From positions 1,302,001 through 1,366,000 of the forward strand of contig NZ_CP031367.1 in the NCBI RefSeq assembly GCF_003355515.1: DNA of 64,000 nt. Reading direction: 5' to 3'. A program made the position numbers and the translations under genes. The notes under the pieces are model-generated. The model was not told the origin of the DNA and did not search any database. It saw only the letters and a list, made by a program, of their open reading frames with translations. Source of the stretch: Aliarcobacter trophiarum LMG 25534 (GTDB lineage Bacteria > Campylobacterota > Campylobacteria > Campylobacterales > Arcobacteraceae). Of the stretch, positions 38,492 through 49,602 are shown piece after piece (positions within the stretch are counted from its first letter, which is position 1; every line of letters begins with the position of its first letter).

Positions 38492-40143
38492 TTTTTTATC
38501 TTTTGTTTAATATTTTCTTGAAAAATATGTTTTTCAAGCATATACATTTTTTTATGATTATAATCTTTTAATGAACCATCATTTTGAAAAAGTTGAAAAT
38601 TGTCTAACAATTCTGAATAATAATTCTTTAATTTACCTTCTTTGTAATAAAATACTCTAAAACTATTAATTAAGAATATTTCATTTTCTTCTTCATCTAA
38701 ACTATAAAATAAGAAAAAGTTCTTCCTTAAATTTTGATGTTCTTCAAAGCTACTCAATACATTATTATAAGTAGCCACTATATCTTTGTTATTTAAAAAT
38801 TTTGTAATATCGTTGTTTATGTGCGAAAATTTTTCTTTATCTTTAAAAATCAAAACTTGATTATTTATTCCACTTACCGTATTTTGGATATATCCTTCAA
38901 AATCAAATTTGTATTTTTGTTTAATTGTTTCTTCTTGTATTATTTCATGTTCAATTCCAAAACAACACATTAAATTTAAAAAGATATCAGCTTGTTGAGT
39001 TATTAATGGAATACTTGATTTTTGAGACCATTTTAATTTTGATAGCATTTTTGATTTTTGATTTTTGATTTTTTTATTTATATATTCTTCTGTAATACCT
39101 AAGGAATTTAACCAAATATTTCTCTCTTTGTAGTAGCGTCTGCCAAATTCAACTTTATAATCATCTTTTTTTAATATTTGTTGAGCATAAAATTCATATA
39201 TTGAATCTCCATAATATTCTTCATTTAATATAACATACCATTCAAAAGTAGAAAATAACTCTATATAGCAAATTAAAACTTTTTTGCCTTTTGAAACTTT
39301 TGGGTCATAATCAATCGTAAATAAAATAAGATTATGAAATGGATAATGTTCAAATTCATTTTTTTGAACCTCAATTAACTCATCAATCACTCCCAAAGGA
39401 TAAAAAGGAATTGCCAATATTTTATCATGAATTTTAGCTTCATTTGTGTTTTTATCAATGTTTAAAACTAGTGGGATATCTTCTCGTTCTACACCAAAAC
39501 TTGAGGCGAATCCAATAGCAATTTTTGCTAATCCTTTTTTGAAAGCTTTATTGTCCATATTAAAAGGAAACTTTACAAGCCCATCTATATCATCACAAAT
39601 GATAACTTCAGGTTTCCTGCAAAACTCACTAAACTGATATTGAAAATCTTTTAAAGTTAAAATTTTAACTTCATTCAACCACTTTAATTTTTTTGATTTT
39701 ATAAAAATTTGATTAAGTAAATTTTCATTAATTTCTTTTTTTACTTTTTTTGATTTATAGCTTTCAGCAGTTTGTTCATTAGCATAAATAATCACGAATC
39801 TTTTATCAATCGTGTAAAGATGAAATGGTTTTACGGGAGATACTTTAAAGTCTTTCCAAACTACATCTATATTCCCCATTTTACCTTTAACAGATTTAGT
39901 ACTTTGATTATTACCTTTTCTATCTTGTTTAATATCTAATCTTGTAGCTATGTCTTCAAATATTTTAACAAAAGGTACATCTACTTCATTTCCTAATTTA
40001 CTACCACAAGAAGAACACAATATGTCATTTACAGTTAAATTTCCTCCTATTGATTGCTGAATGATATGTTCATCATGTTTTTTCACATCCTTATCATCAA
40101 ACTCTTTTCCACATAAATAACATTTATTCATACTTTTACTCAT
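38488..40143 (-). CDS. HNH-type zinc-finger protein of unknown function in the hsd locus
   Basis: 551 residues. The first 55 residues look like an HNH_5-type nuclease finger: paired cysteines C8/C11 and C43/C46, and EHIIQQSIGG with H26 where the family has EHIIPxxLGG. The remaining 490 residues match nothing I recognise. They are Lys/Ile-rich, without membrane helices, with an alpha/beta middle part (about 140-330) and a helical C-terminus. It is coupled by 4-base overlaps to hsdR before it and fic after it. It may be a nuclease or a DNA-binding accessory protein. The proline usual after HII is a glutamine here, so activity is uncertain. Confidence 0.65.
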   Translation of the reverse strand: MSKSMNKCYLCGKEFDDKDVKKHDEHIIQQSIGGNLTVNDILCSSCGSKLGNEVDVPFVKIFEDIATRLDIKQDRKGNNQSTKSVKGKMGNIDVVWKDFKVSPVKPFHLYTIDKRFVIIYANEQTAESYKSKKVKKEINENLLNQIFIKSKKLKWLNEVKILTLKDFQYQFSEFCRKPEVIICDDIDGLVKFPFNMDNKAFKKGLAKIAIGFASSFGVEREDIPLVLNIDKNTNEAKIHDKILAIPFYPLGVIDELIEVQKNEFEHYPFHNLILFTIDYDPKVSKGKKVLICYIELFSTFEWYVILNEEYYGDSIYEFYAQQILKKDDYKVEFGRRYYKERNIWLNSLGITEEYINKKIKNQKSKMLSKLKWSQKSSIPLITQQADIFLNLMCCFGIEHEIIQEETIKQKYKFDFEGYIQNTVSGINNQVLIFKDKEKFSHINNDITKFLNNKDIVATYNNVLSSFEEHQNLRKNFFLFYSLDEEENEIFLINSFRVFYYKEGKLKNYYSELLDNFQLFQNDGSLKDYNHKKMYMLEKHIFQENIKQKIKK

Positions 40144-42527
40144 CTATAAATCTCTTTTTGAAGCTCAAAATACTCATCTCTTATTTTAAAATCACCAAAT
40201 GAAGTCATAAGTTCTCTTCTATCAAATCCACTTTGCTCTATAAGTGTTGAGAGTTTATTCTCTTCTAACTCTTTGAAGCCATATTTTCTATATTTTTCTA
40301 AGATAAACTCTATAAAATCTTTTGCTTTTTCATTTTGATATTTCTCTATAAATTTTGAGTTTAAAGCAGCTATTGCTCTCTCATCTCTTGTTTTTATATC
40401 ACAATTAAAAGACAAATGAGCTAAAACATCATAAATATCACTATTTTTTGCTTCAAAAATATCTTTTAAATCTTCAAGTTGAGACTCATCTATATTCATA
40501 TCTTTTAGTTTCTCTAAAAGCTCTTTTCTATTTTTTGGATTACTCCAAATATCTCTTAGAGTTTGTTCATCATTATAAAATCTTCCCAAAACACCTATTA
40601 AAAGTTCAAGATATTCAGAACTTCTTAAAGGCTTTCCATCTACTCCTACATATCTTGTCTCTATATTTATTACTTTTAGTTTTTTACCTTTTATATCTAT
40701 GATTACTTGCTCTTTTTTTGCCTTTTCCTCTTTTGTTTTTGCTTCAAATTCATCATCATTAAAAGAGTTTTCTTTTTTATTTTGCTCTTTTTTTTCTTCA
40801 TCTATTTTATTCTCTTCATTAAGCTCATCATCTTCAATATCTTCTATCTTTGTTGTTTTTATATCAACACTCAAAGGGTCATCATCCCAAGCTTTATCAT
40901 AAAAGAGATTTGTAGCACCTACAAAATCTATAATAGTGAAGAAATCTTTTCCTTCATAAGTTCTTGTTCCTCTTCCAATTATCTGTTTAAACTCAGTCAT
41001 AGAAGCAATTGGTGCAGTTAAAACTACATTTCGTACATTTTTTGCATCAACTCCAGTTGTTAGCATTTTTGAGCTTGTAAGAATAGTTGGAATATCCAAA
41101 TCATTGTTTTGAAATTTCTCTAAAAATTCTCTTCCTAACTCCCCTTCATCACTTGTAACTCTTACACAATAGTTGCTATCTTTTATAGTTTTATATCTAT
41201 CTATTGATATTTTCATATCCATCGCATGTTTTTGATTTACACAAAAAATAATTGTTTTATCAAAAGGATTTATATTTTCTAAAATTGTTTTTGCTAAAAG
41301 TCTTGTTCTTTTTGGAATAACAACACTCTTTTCAAACTCTTGAAGTGTTACTATATTTTTATCCAACTCACCTGTGATTATATCATCAGGATTGAAGTGA
41401 TATTCATCTATATTTGTTTGAATTCTTTTTACTTTATATGGAGTTAAGAATCCATCATTTATTCCATCTTTTAAAGAGTATTCATAAACTGGTTCTCCAA
41501 AGTATTTGTAAGTATCGCCGTTGTCATCTCTTTTTGGAGTTGCTGTAAGTCCCAAATGAGTAGCGCTAGAAAAATGATTTAAAATATCTCTCCAAGAGCT
41601 ATCATCGTTGCTACTTCCTCTGTGGCACTCATCTATGATAATTAGGTCAAAAAAGTTTGATGGATACTGTTTGTAGTAAGCTATTACATCATCTTCATTT
41701 TCATCTTCACAACTTTCTATATTTCTATTTTTATTCTCTGCAATTGATTGATAAATAGCAAAAAAGACATTTCCATTTGTAGGAACTTTTCCACCTCTTC
41801 TTTTTATATCTTTTCCATTTATATCCACCAAATCTTTTTCCATAGGATTAAACTCATTCATAGCCTGAGATTTTAAAACATTTCTATCTGCAAGAATCAA
41901 GATTTTTGGTCTTCTATTTGTTTTATCTTTATTCCACTTCGATTGAAACAATCTATATACAATTTGAAAAGCTATATATGTTTTTCCTGTTCCCGTTGCC
42001 AAAGTTAAAAGAACTCTATCTTTATCATTTGCTATTGTTTCAACTGCTTTTTGAACTGCTATTTGTTGATAAAATCTTGGTTTTTTATTCCCTTCAAAAT
42101 AGAAAGATTGAGTTATTACTTTTTCTTCTTGCTCTTTTAATTTTCCAAATTTTCTATAAAAAAGCTCATCTGGAGTTGGATAATCTTCTATAAAGTCACC
42201 TTTTCCACTAATAAGTGAGTGCTCATAAATCTTAGTTCCATTTGTAGAGTAAACAAAATCGATTTTTAGTTTTTGTGCATAGTTTATAACTTGTTGAAGT
42301 CCATCTAGTGGATCTTTGTTTTGGGCTTTTGCTTCAATAATTGCTAGATTTGTATTTTTGTAAACTAAGAGATAATCTACAAAATATCTATTTCCTCTTT
42401 TTCCGCCTATTAATTTTCTACCATCTGTAAAATAGTATTCTCTAACTATATTTGAAGATTTCCATTGAGATTTTTCCAATTTTGGATCTATTAAATTTGC
42501 ACGAGTATCAGATTCACTATAAGCCAT
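40140..42527 (-). CDS. hsdR: Type I restriction enzyme endonuclease/translocase subunit HsdR (EcoEI-like)
   Basis: 795 residues, within the range of EcoEI-type R subunits. The N-terminal nuclease domain has the PD-(D/E)xK pattern: D near residue 51 and EAK at 65-67. The SF2 motor follows: Walker A ATGTGKT (178-184), DECHRGS, SATHLGLTATP, TGVDAKNV and QIIGRGTRT. An acidic Lys/Glu/Asn-rich linker (about 570-620) joins the C-terminal EcoEI_R_C domain. It translocates DNA and cuts unmodified targets with HsdM and HsdS. It is first in the minus-strand series and overlaps the HNH gene by 4 bases. Confidence 0.95.
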   Translation of the reverse strand: MAYSESDTRANLIDPKLEKSQWKSSNIVREYYFTDGRKLIGGKRGNRYFVDYLLVYKNTNLAIIEAKAQNKDPLDGLQQVINYAQKLKIDFVYSTNGTKIYEHSLISGKGDFIEDYPTPDELFYRKFGKLKEQEEKVITQSFYFEGNKKPRFYQQIAVQKAVETIANDKDRVLLTLATGTGKTYIAFQIVYRLFQSKWNKDKTNRRPKILILADRNVLKSQAMNEFNPMEKDLVDINGKDIKRRGGKVPTNGNVFFAIYQSIAENKNRNIESCEDENEDDVIAYYKQYPSNFFDLIIIDECHRGSSNDDSSWRDILNHFSSATHLGLTATPKRDDNGDTYKYFGEPVYEYSLKDGINDGFLTPYKVKRIQTNIDEYHFNPDDIITGELDKNIVTLQEFEKSVVIPKRTRLLAKTILENINPFDKTIIFCVNQKHAMDMKISIDRYKTIKDSNYCVRVTSDEGELGREFLEKFQNNDLDIPTILTSSKMLTTGVDAKNVRNVVLTAPIASMTEFKQIIGRGTRTYEGKDFFTIIDFVGATNLFYDKAWDDDPLSVDIKTTKIEDIEDDELNEENKIDEEKKEQNKKENSFNDDEFEAKTKEEKAKKEQVIIDIKGKKLKVINIETRYVGVDGKPLRSSEYLELLIGVLGRFYNDEQTLRDIWSNPKNRKELLEKLKDMNIDESQLEDLKDIFEAKNSDIYDVLAHLSFNCDIKTRDERAIAALNSKFIEKYQNEKAKDFIEFILEKYRKYGFKELEENKLSTLIEQSGFDRRELMTSFGDFKIRDEYFELQKEIYR

Positions 42528-42601
42528 ATTTTCCCTATATTTAAAAAATGTTAGATTATATCCAATAATAAGTTAAATAGATTTATCAAAAAATAATAAA
42601 A

Positions 42602-42630
42602 AAAAGAGGAGTGAAAGCCACTCCTCTTTT
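42602..42630 (-). terminator. Intrinsic terminator of groESL
   Basis: AAAAGAGGAGTG (42602-42613) and CACTCCTCTTTT (42619-42630) form a perfect 12-bp stem with a 5-base loop. On the minus strand it is followed by eight or more Ts. It lies about 30 bp behind the groEL stop. Confidence 0.92.
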
Positions 42631-42658
42631 AAAAGTTTTTATCTCTTTTTTGGTACTT

Positions 42659-44547
<1,889 letters not shown>

Positions 44548-44592
44548 CTTTTTTCCTTTTTTATAATTTAAACTTTATAATTTAGCTTAAAA

Positions 44593-44619
44593 TTAGCACT
44601 TGCTAGTTTTAAGTGCCAA
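44593..44619. promoter_or_regulatory. CIRCE operator (HrcA site) of groESL
   Basis: TTAGCACTT, nine bases, AAGTGCCAA. This fits CIRCE (TTAGCACTC-N9-GAGTGCTAA) at 8 of 9 positions on the left and 7 of 9 on the right. The two arms of this copy are complementary at 8 of 9 positions. It lies just downstream of the groES promoter, with about 45 bp of leader between it and the start codon. Confidence 0.9.
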
Positions 44620-44621
44620 AT

Positions 44622-44648
44622 TTTATACAATTTTTTCTTTTTTGTCAA
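44622..44648 (-). promoter_or_regulatory. Promoter of groESL
   Basis: On the minus strand TTGACA (44643-44648) is followed by GTATAAAAT, giving TATAAA with a 15-bp spacer or TAAAAT with 17. The CIRCE operator begins immediately after. Confidence 0.75.
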
Positions 44649-44667
44649 TAAACTTTAGTCATTTTAA

Positions 44668-45540
44668 CTAAGAGTTGTATTTTTTATGCCTATTTATATA
44701 GCTTACTAATAAATCTTTTAAACTATCTTTTAACTCATCATCAAAGACTTCTAGTCTCTCTAAACATTTTTGTGCCAAATCATCTGCACTTTTTTTCGCT
44801 TCTTCTAAACCTAAAAGATTTACAAAAGAGTTTTTAAAGCTGTCATTTTGTGTCGTTTTTCCAGCTTCTTCACTACTTTCAAGTTCATCAATAATATCAT
44901 CTTGGATTTGAAACAAAAGTCCCAAATCTAAACCAAAACTATAAAGCTCTTCTTCTATTTTTTCACCACATGAAGCGATAATTGCACCCATTTTAAGACT
45001 TGCAGCAATTAACTTTGCTGTTTTATTTAAGTGCAAAAACTCCAACTTTTCTAACTCTAATTTTTGTTTTTCAAAGTGGCAATCTATTGCTTGACCAATT
45101 ACCATACCATTTAATCCGCCATTATGCCCCAAAAGTTTTATTAGCTCTATTTTTATATCATTATGTAAACTTGCAGTTGCTATTAGATTAAAACTTTCAC
45201 TATTTAAAGCATCCCCTACTAAAATAGCTGTTACTTCATCATATTTTATATGAAGTGTTGGAAATCCTCTTCTCAAACTTGCATTATCCATGGCAGGTAA
45301 ATCATCATGAATTAAAGAGTATGTATGCAAAAACTCTATTGCCAAAGCAACTTTTAATGAGTTTTCTAAAAGCAAAGGTTTTTTTGCCTTTACGATACTT
45401 AAAAGTAGCATTGGACGAAATCTTTTACCACCTGCTATCAACATATCTTGCATAGCAGCTTCAAAATGTGGATGAAAACTATCTATTTTTGGAAGATTTT
45501 TTAGCAAAAATTCTTCAAACTCTCCTAAAAGCTCTTTCAT
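44668..45540 (-). CDS. ispA: Polyprenyl (farnesyl/geranyl) diphosphate synthase
   Basis: 290 residues, the size of short-chain bacterial synthases. First Asp-rich motif DDLPAMDNASLRRG (DDxxxxD type, typical of bacterial FPP synthases), second motif QIQDDIIDE (DDxxD), plus GGKRFRPMLLL. It extends DMAPP with IPP to farnesyl diphosphate. Product length is not certain from sequence, though the two residues inserted in the first motif favour FPP. It starts directly after the ybaB stop. Confidence 0.93.
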   Translation of the reverse strand: MKELLGEFEEFLLKNLPKIDSFHPHFEAAMQDMLIAGGKRFRPMLLLSIVKAKKPLLLENSLKVALAIEFLHTYSLIHDDLPAMDNASLRRGFPTLHIKYDEVTAILVGDALNSESFNLIATASLHNDIKIELIKLLGHNGGLNGMVIGQAIDCHFEKQKLELEKLEFLHLNKTAKLIAASLKMGAIIASCGEKIEEELYSFGLDLGLLFQIQDDIIDELESSEEAGKTTQNDSFKNSFVNLLGLEEAKKSADDLAQKCLERLEVFDDELKDSLKDLLVSYINRHKKYNS

Positions 45541-45870
45541 CTATTTTTGACCAAAATTCCCAAAACCGCCCATATCTCCTAACATTCCTAGAGCCATACG
45601 CTTTTTATTCTCTTCACTTTGTTTTATTATATCATTCATACAAGAGATTAATAAAATTTGTAAAGAGTCCTTATCTTCAAGCAAAGAGTCATCAATTTTC
45701 AAATCAACAACTTCAGAGTTTCCATTGATTGATATCTCAACCATTCCCCCACCAGCTTTTGCTGTAAATAAATTTGAGGCATTGTTTTTCTCTTGCTCTT
45801 TTGCCATATCTTGAAACTTATTTATCATATCTCCAAGATTTAAGTTTTTTAAATCAATTCCATCAAACAT
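45541..45870 (-). CDS. YbaB/EbfC-family nucleoid-associated protein
   Basis: 109 residues from the ATG at 45868-45870. A GTG two codons upstream touches the ribosome site AGGAAG, so the ATG is preferred. It matches the small YbaB fold: helical N-terminus ([15 protein letters not shown]), central strands [21 protein letters not shown], and a helix with [18 protein letters not shown]. Family members bind DNA as dimers. The Gly/Met tail ([15 protein letters not shown]) resembles the end of other family members. Its start overlaps the end of panD by 8 bases. Confidence 0.9.
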   Translation of the reverse strand: MFDGIDLKNLNLGDMINKFQDMAKEQEKNNASNLFTAKAGGGMVEISINGNSEVVDLKIDDSLLEDKDSLQILLISCMNDIIKQSEENKKRMALGMLGDMGGFGNFGQK

Positions 45871-46246
45871 AATCACTTCCTACAAGCTCATTTGTAATAA
45901 GCTCAATATTATTTTTATCATCAACTAAAACTACTGTTGGTTTATAATTTTTCAACTCTTCTTCACTATATGTAGCATAAGCGATTACAATTATTTTATC
46001 TCCAATAGCCACTTTTCTAGCAGCTGCACCATTTAAACACATATCTCTTTTTCCAAACTCACCTTTTATTACATAAGTTTGAAATCTCTCTCCATTATTA
46101 ATATTTACAATATCAACTTTTTGCCCAACTCTTAGGTTACTAGCATTCATCAACTCTTCATCAATAGTAATTGAACCAACATAATTCAAATTTGCATCAC
46201 TAACAGTCGCTCTATGAATTTTGCTGTATAACATTTCAAAAGTCAT
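45863..46246 (-). CDS. panD: Aspartate 1-decarboxylase (pyruvoyl enzyme)
   Basis: 127 residues. It makes beta-alanine for pantothenate. The self-cleavage site Gly24-Ser25 lies in YVGSITID, so Ser25 would become the pyruvoyl group. [17 protein letters not shown] and [20 protein letters not shown] are diagnostic. Tyr and Arg residues of the active site are in place. First gene of a panD-ybaB-ispA series, divergent from the cyclophilin gene. Confidence 0.97.
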   Translation of the reverse strand: MTFEMLYSKIHRATVSDANLNYVGSITIDEELMNASNLRVGQKVDIVNINNGERFQTYVIKGEFGKRDMCLNGAAARKVAIGDKIIVIAYATYSEEELKNYKPTVVLVDDKNNIELITNELVGSDYV

Positions 46247-46324
46247 TTAGAAAATCCTTTATTAATTTTTCAAAGCTATTATACTATACTAATTTATTAT
46301 AAAACTAAATTAAAGGAATAATTT

Positions 46325-46873
46325 ATGAAGAAAATCATATTTTTGTTTTTGTCTTTTACACTTTTCTTATTTGCAAATGAGAGTGTACAAAAGAATCCAG
46401 TTGCTGTTTTTGATACAACAAAAGGTATCATTAAAGTTGAATTAAAACCAAACTTAGCACCAAAAGCTGTTGAGAATTTCGTGGCATTATCAAAAAAAGG
46501 CTACTATAATGGTCAAATTTTTCACAGAGTTATAAAAGGATTTATGATACAAGGTGGAGATCCAACAGGAACAGGAGCTGGTGGAGAATCAATTTGGAAT
46601 AAAGATTTTGAAGATGAATTTGCACCAAATGCAGTTTTTGATAAACCATATATTTTAGCTATGGCAAATAGAGGTAAAAACACAAATGGAAGTCAGTTTT
46701 TCATAACAACAGCTCCAACATATTGGTTAAATGGAATGCATACAATTTTTGGTTATGTAATAGATGGTAAAAATATTGTAAAAGATATAGAAAATGTAAA
46801 AACAACAGGAAGAAATGGTGGCGATAAGCCATTAGATGATGTAAAGATAAATAAAATAACTATAGAAGAGTAA
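46325..46873 (+). CDS. Exported cyclophilin-type peptidyl-prolyl isomerase
   Basis: 182 residues. A signal peptide (MKKIIFLFLSFTLFLFA) precedes a complete cyclophilin domain: FHRVIKGFMIQGGDPTGTG, MANRGKNTNGSQFFITTAP, and WLNGMHTIFGYV. These contain the catalytic Arg and the substrate-pocket Phe, Gln and His. It should act on periplasmic proteins as a folding catalyst. An AAAGGA ribosome site precedes the ATG. Convergent with cheW. Confidence 0.95.
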   Translation: MKKIIFLFLSFTLFLFANESVQKNPVAVFDTTKGIIKVELKPNLAPKAVENFVALSKKGYYNGQIFHRVIKGFMIQGGDPTGTGAGGESIWNKDFEDEFAPNAVFDKPYILAMANRGKNTNGSQFFITTAPTYWLNGMHTIFGYVIDGKNIVKDIENVKTTGRNGGDKPLDDVKINKITIEE

Positions 46874-46878
46874 AAAGT

Positions 46879-46897
46879 GGGATTAAGTTTTAATCCC
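46879..46897. terminator. Short hairpin between cyclophilin gene and cheW
   Basis: GGGATTAA and TTAATCCC form a perfect 8-bp stem with a 3-base loop. It covers the cheW stop codon. The T-tract is poor on both sides, so termination strength is uncertain. Confidence 0.55.
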
Positions 46898-47369
46898 CTA
46901 ACTCCTCTTTACAAACAACTTTTTCAATATCCATAAGAACTAACATCTTATTATCGTGTAGTCTTACATAACCTTTTAAGTATCTTGCAGGAATTCCTGA
47001 ACCCATTTCAGATACTGGAGCTAACATTGAAGTATCAATTTTTTGAACATCATCAACTAAATCAACAACAATTCCTATCATCCTTTTATCTTCAGTAATA
47101 ACTGTAATAATAGATGTATTTACATCATAAATTGCTGGTCCTGTGTTAAATTTAATCCTAATATCTAAAATAGGAACAACTTCTCCCCTTGAATTAATTA
47201 AACCTTTTACCCAATTTGAAGTATTTGGTAAAGTTGTAATATTATCTGGATAAGTCAATATCTCTTTTATTTTTGGTAACTCTATAGCATATTTCATCTT
47301 CCCTAATTCAAATGTCATAAACTCAGTTATATTTGAACCAAGAGTTTTCTTTTCGTGATTATGTTCCAT
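46890..47369 (-). CDS. cheW: Chemotaxis coupling protein CheW
   Basis: 159 residues, a single CheW domain. The pattern is ITEFMTFELGKMKYAIELPKIKEIL, LPNTSNWVKGLINSRGEVVPILDIR, and GIVVDLVDDVQKI. It links chemoreceptors to the kinase CheA. It stands alone, with no cheA or cheV here. A soluble chemoreceptor gene lies about 9 kb upstream on the same strand, but the two are not obviously one operon. Confidence 0.94.
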   Translation of the reverse strand: MEHNHEKKTLGSNITEFMTFELGKMKYAIELPKIKEILTYPDNITTLPNTSNWVKGLINSRGEVVPILDIRIKFNTGPAIYDVNTSIITVITEDKRMIGIVVDLVDDVQKIDTSMLAPVSEMGSGIPARYLKGYVRLHDNKMLVLMDIEKVVCKEELGD

Positions 47370-47410
47370 TTTAATCCCTTTTTTTCAATATTTTAACAAG
47401 CAAAATTATG

Positions 47411-48604
47411 TTATTTTACCTTTTGTTTACTTAAACTAATAATTTTACACTCTGCAATAGTATCAATAGATTGCAACTCTACAATATCATCTATTTTTAA
47501 TAAACTTAAATTAATAATCTTTTTATCTCTACTCAACTCAACAAATCCATCCTTTTGTCTTGTTGCAGGATTATTTAAAGAGTAGTTTGATTTTAAATTT
47601 TCTAAAATATTAGAAGCTATCTGAAACTTTTGGTTTAAACTTTGAAAAAACTGCTCTTTTAAAAGTTTTATTTGAGACTCTACAAAAAAAAGCTTAGAGC
47701 TAATAGAGTTTTGCTCAAAGTGTAGTTTTAGATTTCTTAACTCTTCCTCTTTTTTTGAAAATATATTTTTAAGATTTAAACTAAAACTATCTCTTAAGCT
47801 ATCAATATATAAAAGATACTCTTCACGGCTAGGAAGTGCTATTTCCATAGCATTTGATGGAGTTGCAGCTCTTATATCTGCTACAAAATCGCTTATTAGA
47901 TAATCTATTTCATGCCCTACACTTGAAATTATTGGAGTTTTTGCATTAAAGATTGCATCTGCTACCATTTCACTATTATATGACCATAAATCTTCTATAC
48001 TTCCTCCACCACGACCTACAACTATAATATCACAGTTTAAACTATCTGCAAAAACTATATTTCTTGAAATATCTTCAACACTACCAACTCCTTGTACTAA
48101 AGTTGGGATTAAAATAAGTTCACACAAACTCCACCTTGCACTTGCAACTTTCTTTATATCTTCAATAGCAGCTCCTGTTGGACTTGTAACTATTGCTATT
48201 TTTTTTGGAAAGTTAGGAAGAGGTTTTTTTATGCTTTTATCAAAATAGCCTTTAGCCTCTAATTTTACTTTTAATTGTTCAAAAGCTAAAGCCAAACTTC
48301 CAACACCATCTGGCTCTATTTTTGTACATAAAAGTTGATAGTTTCCTCTTGGAACAAATACAGTGATATTTGCTGTAATATTTACCTTTTGTCCATTTTC
48401 TAACTCAAATTTTAAATATTTTGTATTTCCCTTAAACATCACACAAGAGATTGTAGAATTTTCATCTTTTAGTGAAAAATAGATATGCCCTGAGCTATGA
48501 TTTACCAAATTTGAAATCTCTCCAGAGACCACAACTTGCATAAAAGTTGTCTCTAAAAGAGATTTTATTTGAGTATTTAAAATAGTTACACTAAAGGCTT
48601 TCAT
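47411..48604 (-). CDS. xseA: Exodeoxyribonuclease VII large subunit
   Basis: 397 residues. The N-terminal OB-fold (about 1-100; VVSGEISNLVNHSSGHIYFSLK) binds single-stranded DNA. The catalytic region has SPTGAAIEDI, VGRGGGSIEDLWSYNSE, and SSVGHEIDYLISDFVADIRA. The C-terminal coiled coil binds the small subunit. It is slightly shorter than E. coli XseA (456). The small subunit gene xseB was not found nearby. The gene starts directly after the ubiE stop. Confidence 0.95.
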   Translation of the reverse strand: MKAFSVTILNTQIKSLLETTFMQVVVSGEISNLVNHSSGHIYFSLKDENSTISCVMFKGNTKYLKFELENGQKVNITANITVFVPRGNYQLLCTKIEPDGVGSLALAFEQLKVKLEAKGYFDKSIKKPLPNFPKKIAIVTSPTGAAIEDIKKVASARWSLCELILIPTLVQGVGSVEDISRNIVFADSLNCDIIVVGRGGGSIEDLWSYNSEMVADAIFNAKTPIISSVGHEIDYLISDFVADIRAATPSNAMEIALPSREEYLLYIDSLRDSFSLNLKNIFSKKEEELRNLKLHFEQNSISSKLFFVESQIKLLKEQFFQSLNQKFQIASNILENLKSNYSLNNPATRQKDGFVELSRDKKIINLSLLKIDDIVELQSIDTIAECKIISLSKQKVK

Positions 48605-49315
48605 TTAGATTTTTTTTGCAATAATTAATGTTGATATTTTCATAGAGAAAGCTTTTGTATAAACTATCTCAAAACCAGCATTTCTCAGCTCTTTTTGAAG
48701 ATTTGAAGTTGTTAAAAACTCATCTATACTATCGGGCAAATATCTATATGCCTCTTTATTTTTTGAGATTATTCCACCAACAACTGGCAGAATTTTATCC
48801 ATATAAAATGCTGTTAAATAATCAAGTGGCGTCTCTTTTTGATTTTTTGTAAATTCACTAATTACCACTAAACCACCTTTTTTTAACACTCTTGCAAACT
48901 CAAAAAAAGCCTCTTGTCTTTGCACTACATTTCTAATTCCATAAGAGATTGATAAAATATCAGCGCTCTCATCTTCAAGTGGTATAGATGTTGCAAAGGC
49001 TTCAATAAATTCAACTTCTGGAAGCTTCTTTTTACCTACTTCCATCATACCAACACTAGGATCAACTCCTACAATATTTTTCAAAGTAATCTCTTTTTTG
49101 TTAGCATTTTGTTTCCAAAAAAGTATCATATCCCCTGTACCACAAGCAACATCAACTATTTTATCTATAGTTTTTTTCCCATATAGCTCAAAAGTTTTTA
49201 TACAAGCTTTATTTCTCCAACTAATATCAATTCCCATTGATAAAACTCTATTAGCTTTATCATAAGTTGGTGCTATATTATTAAACATTGATACTATTTT
49301 TTCTTGTTTTTCCAT
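48605..49315 (-). CDS. ubiE: Menaquinone/ubiquinone biosynthesis C-methyltransferase UbiE/MenG
   Basis: 236 residues. SAM-binding motif I VDVACGTGDMI, followed by GVDPSVGMMEVGKKK and SYGIRNVVQRQEAF, and the UbiE N-terminal APTYDKANRVLSMGIDISWR. It methylates the quinone ring. In this phylum the quinone is menaquinone, so the MenG-type reaction is expected, though these bacteria make menaquinone by the futalosine route (family knowledge). Flanked by xseA and a small membrane protein gene. Confidence 0.95.
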   Translation of the reverse strand: MEKQEKIVSMFNNIAPTYDKANRVLSMGIDISWRNKACIKTFELYGKKTIDKIVDVACGTGDMILFWKQNANKKEITLKNIVGVDPSVGMMEVGKKKLPEVEFIEAFATSIPLEDESADILSISYGIRNVVQRQEAFFEFARVLKKGGLVVISEFTKNQKETPLDYLTAFYMDKILPVVGGIISKNKEAYRYLPDSIDEFLTTSNLQKELRNAGFEIVYTKAFSMKISTLIIAKKI

Positions 49316-49353
49316 ATAAAATTTTCCTATTTTGTATATTTTTTTATACTATA

Positions 49354-49602
49354 TTATAAAAGATATTTTCCTATTAAAATACCGATAATTAAACCAATAT
49401 TTAAAGCAACTGCTACTTTCATAATTGATAATTTTTTATCTGAGTAAGGTAGCCTATTTACAATATCTTCTTGAAGTTTTAAACTCTCTTGAAAACTAGA
49501 AGATGCCTTTTCTAAACTATCAATTGATGTTCTAATAGCAATTTCACTAAACTCCATTCTTTCAACAAGCTCTTTTGCTTGTTTAAAGCTCATTTCACTC
49601 AT
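49354..49602 (-). CDS. Small coiled-coil protein with C-terminal membrane anchor
   Basis: 82 residues. The first 55 form a helical, probably coiled-coil, region with regular Leu/Ile spacing (AKELVERMEFSEIAIRTSID, LEKASSSFQESLKLQEDIV). The last 20 are a hydrophobic helix containing the small-residue motif GLIIGILIGKYLL, ending almost at the C-terminus: a tail-anchored arrangement with the coil in the cytoplasm. Family not recognised. It overlaps the ParA-like gene by 4 bases (ATGA), so the two are produced together and probably interact. Confidence 0.7.
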   Translation of the reverse strand: MSEMSFKQAKELVERMEFSEIAIRTSIDSLEKASSSFQESLKLQEDIVNRLPYSDKKLSIMKVAVALNIGLIIGILIGKYLL

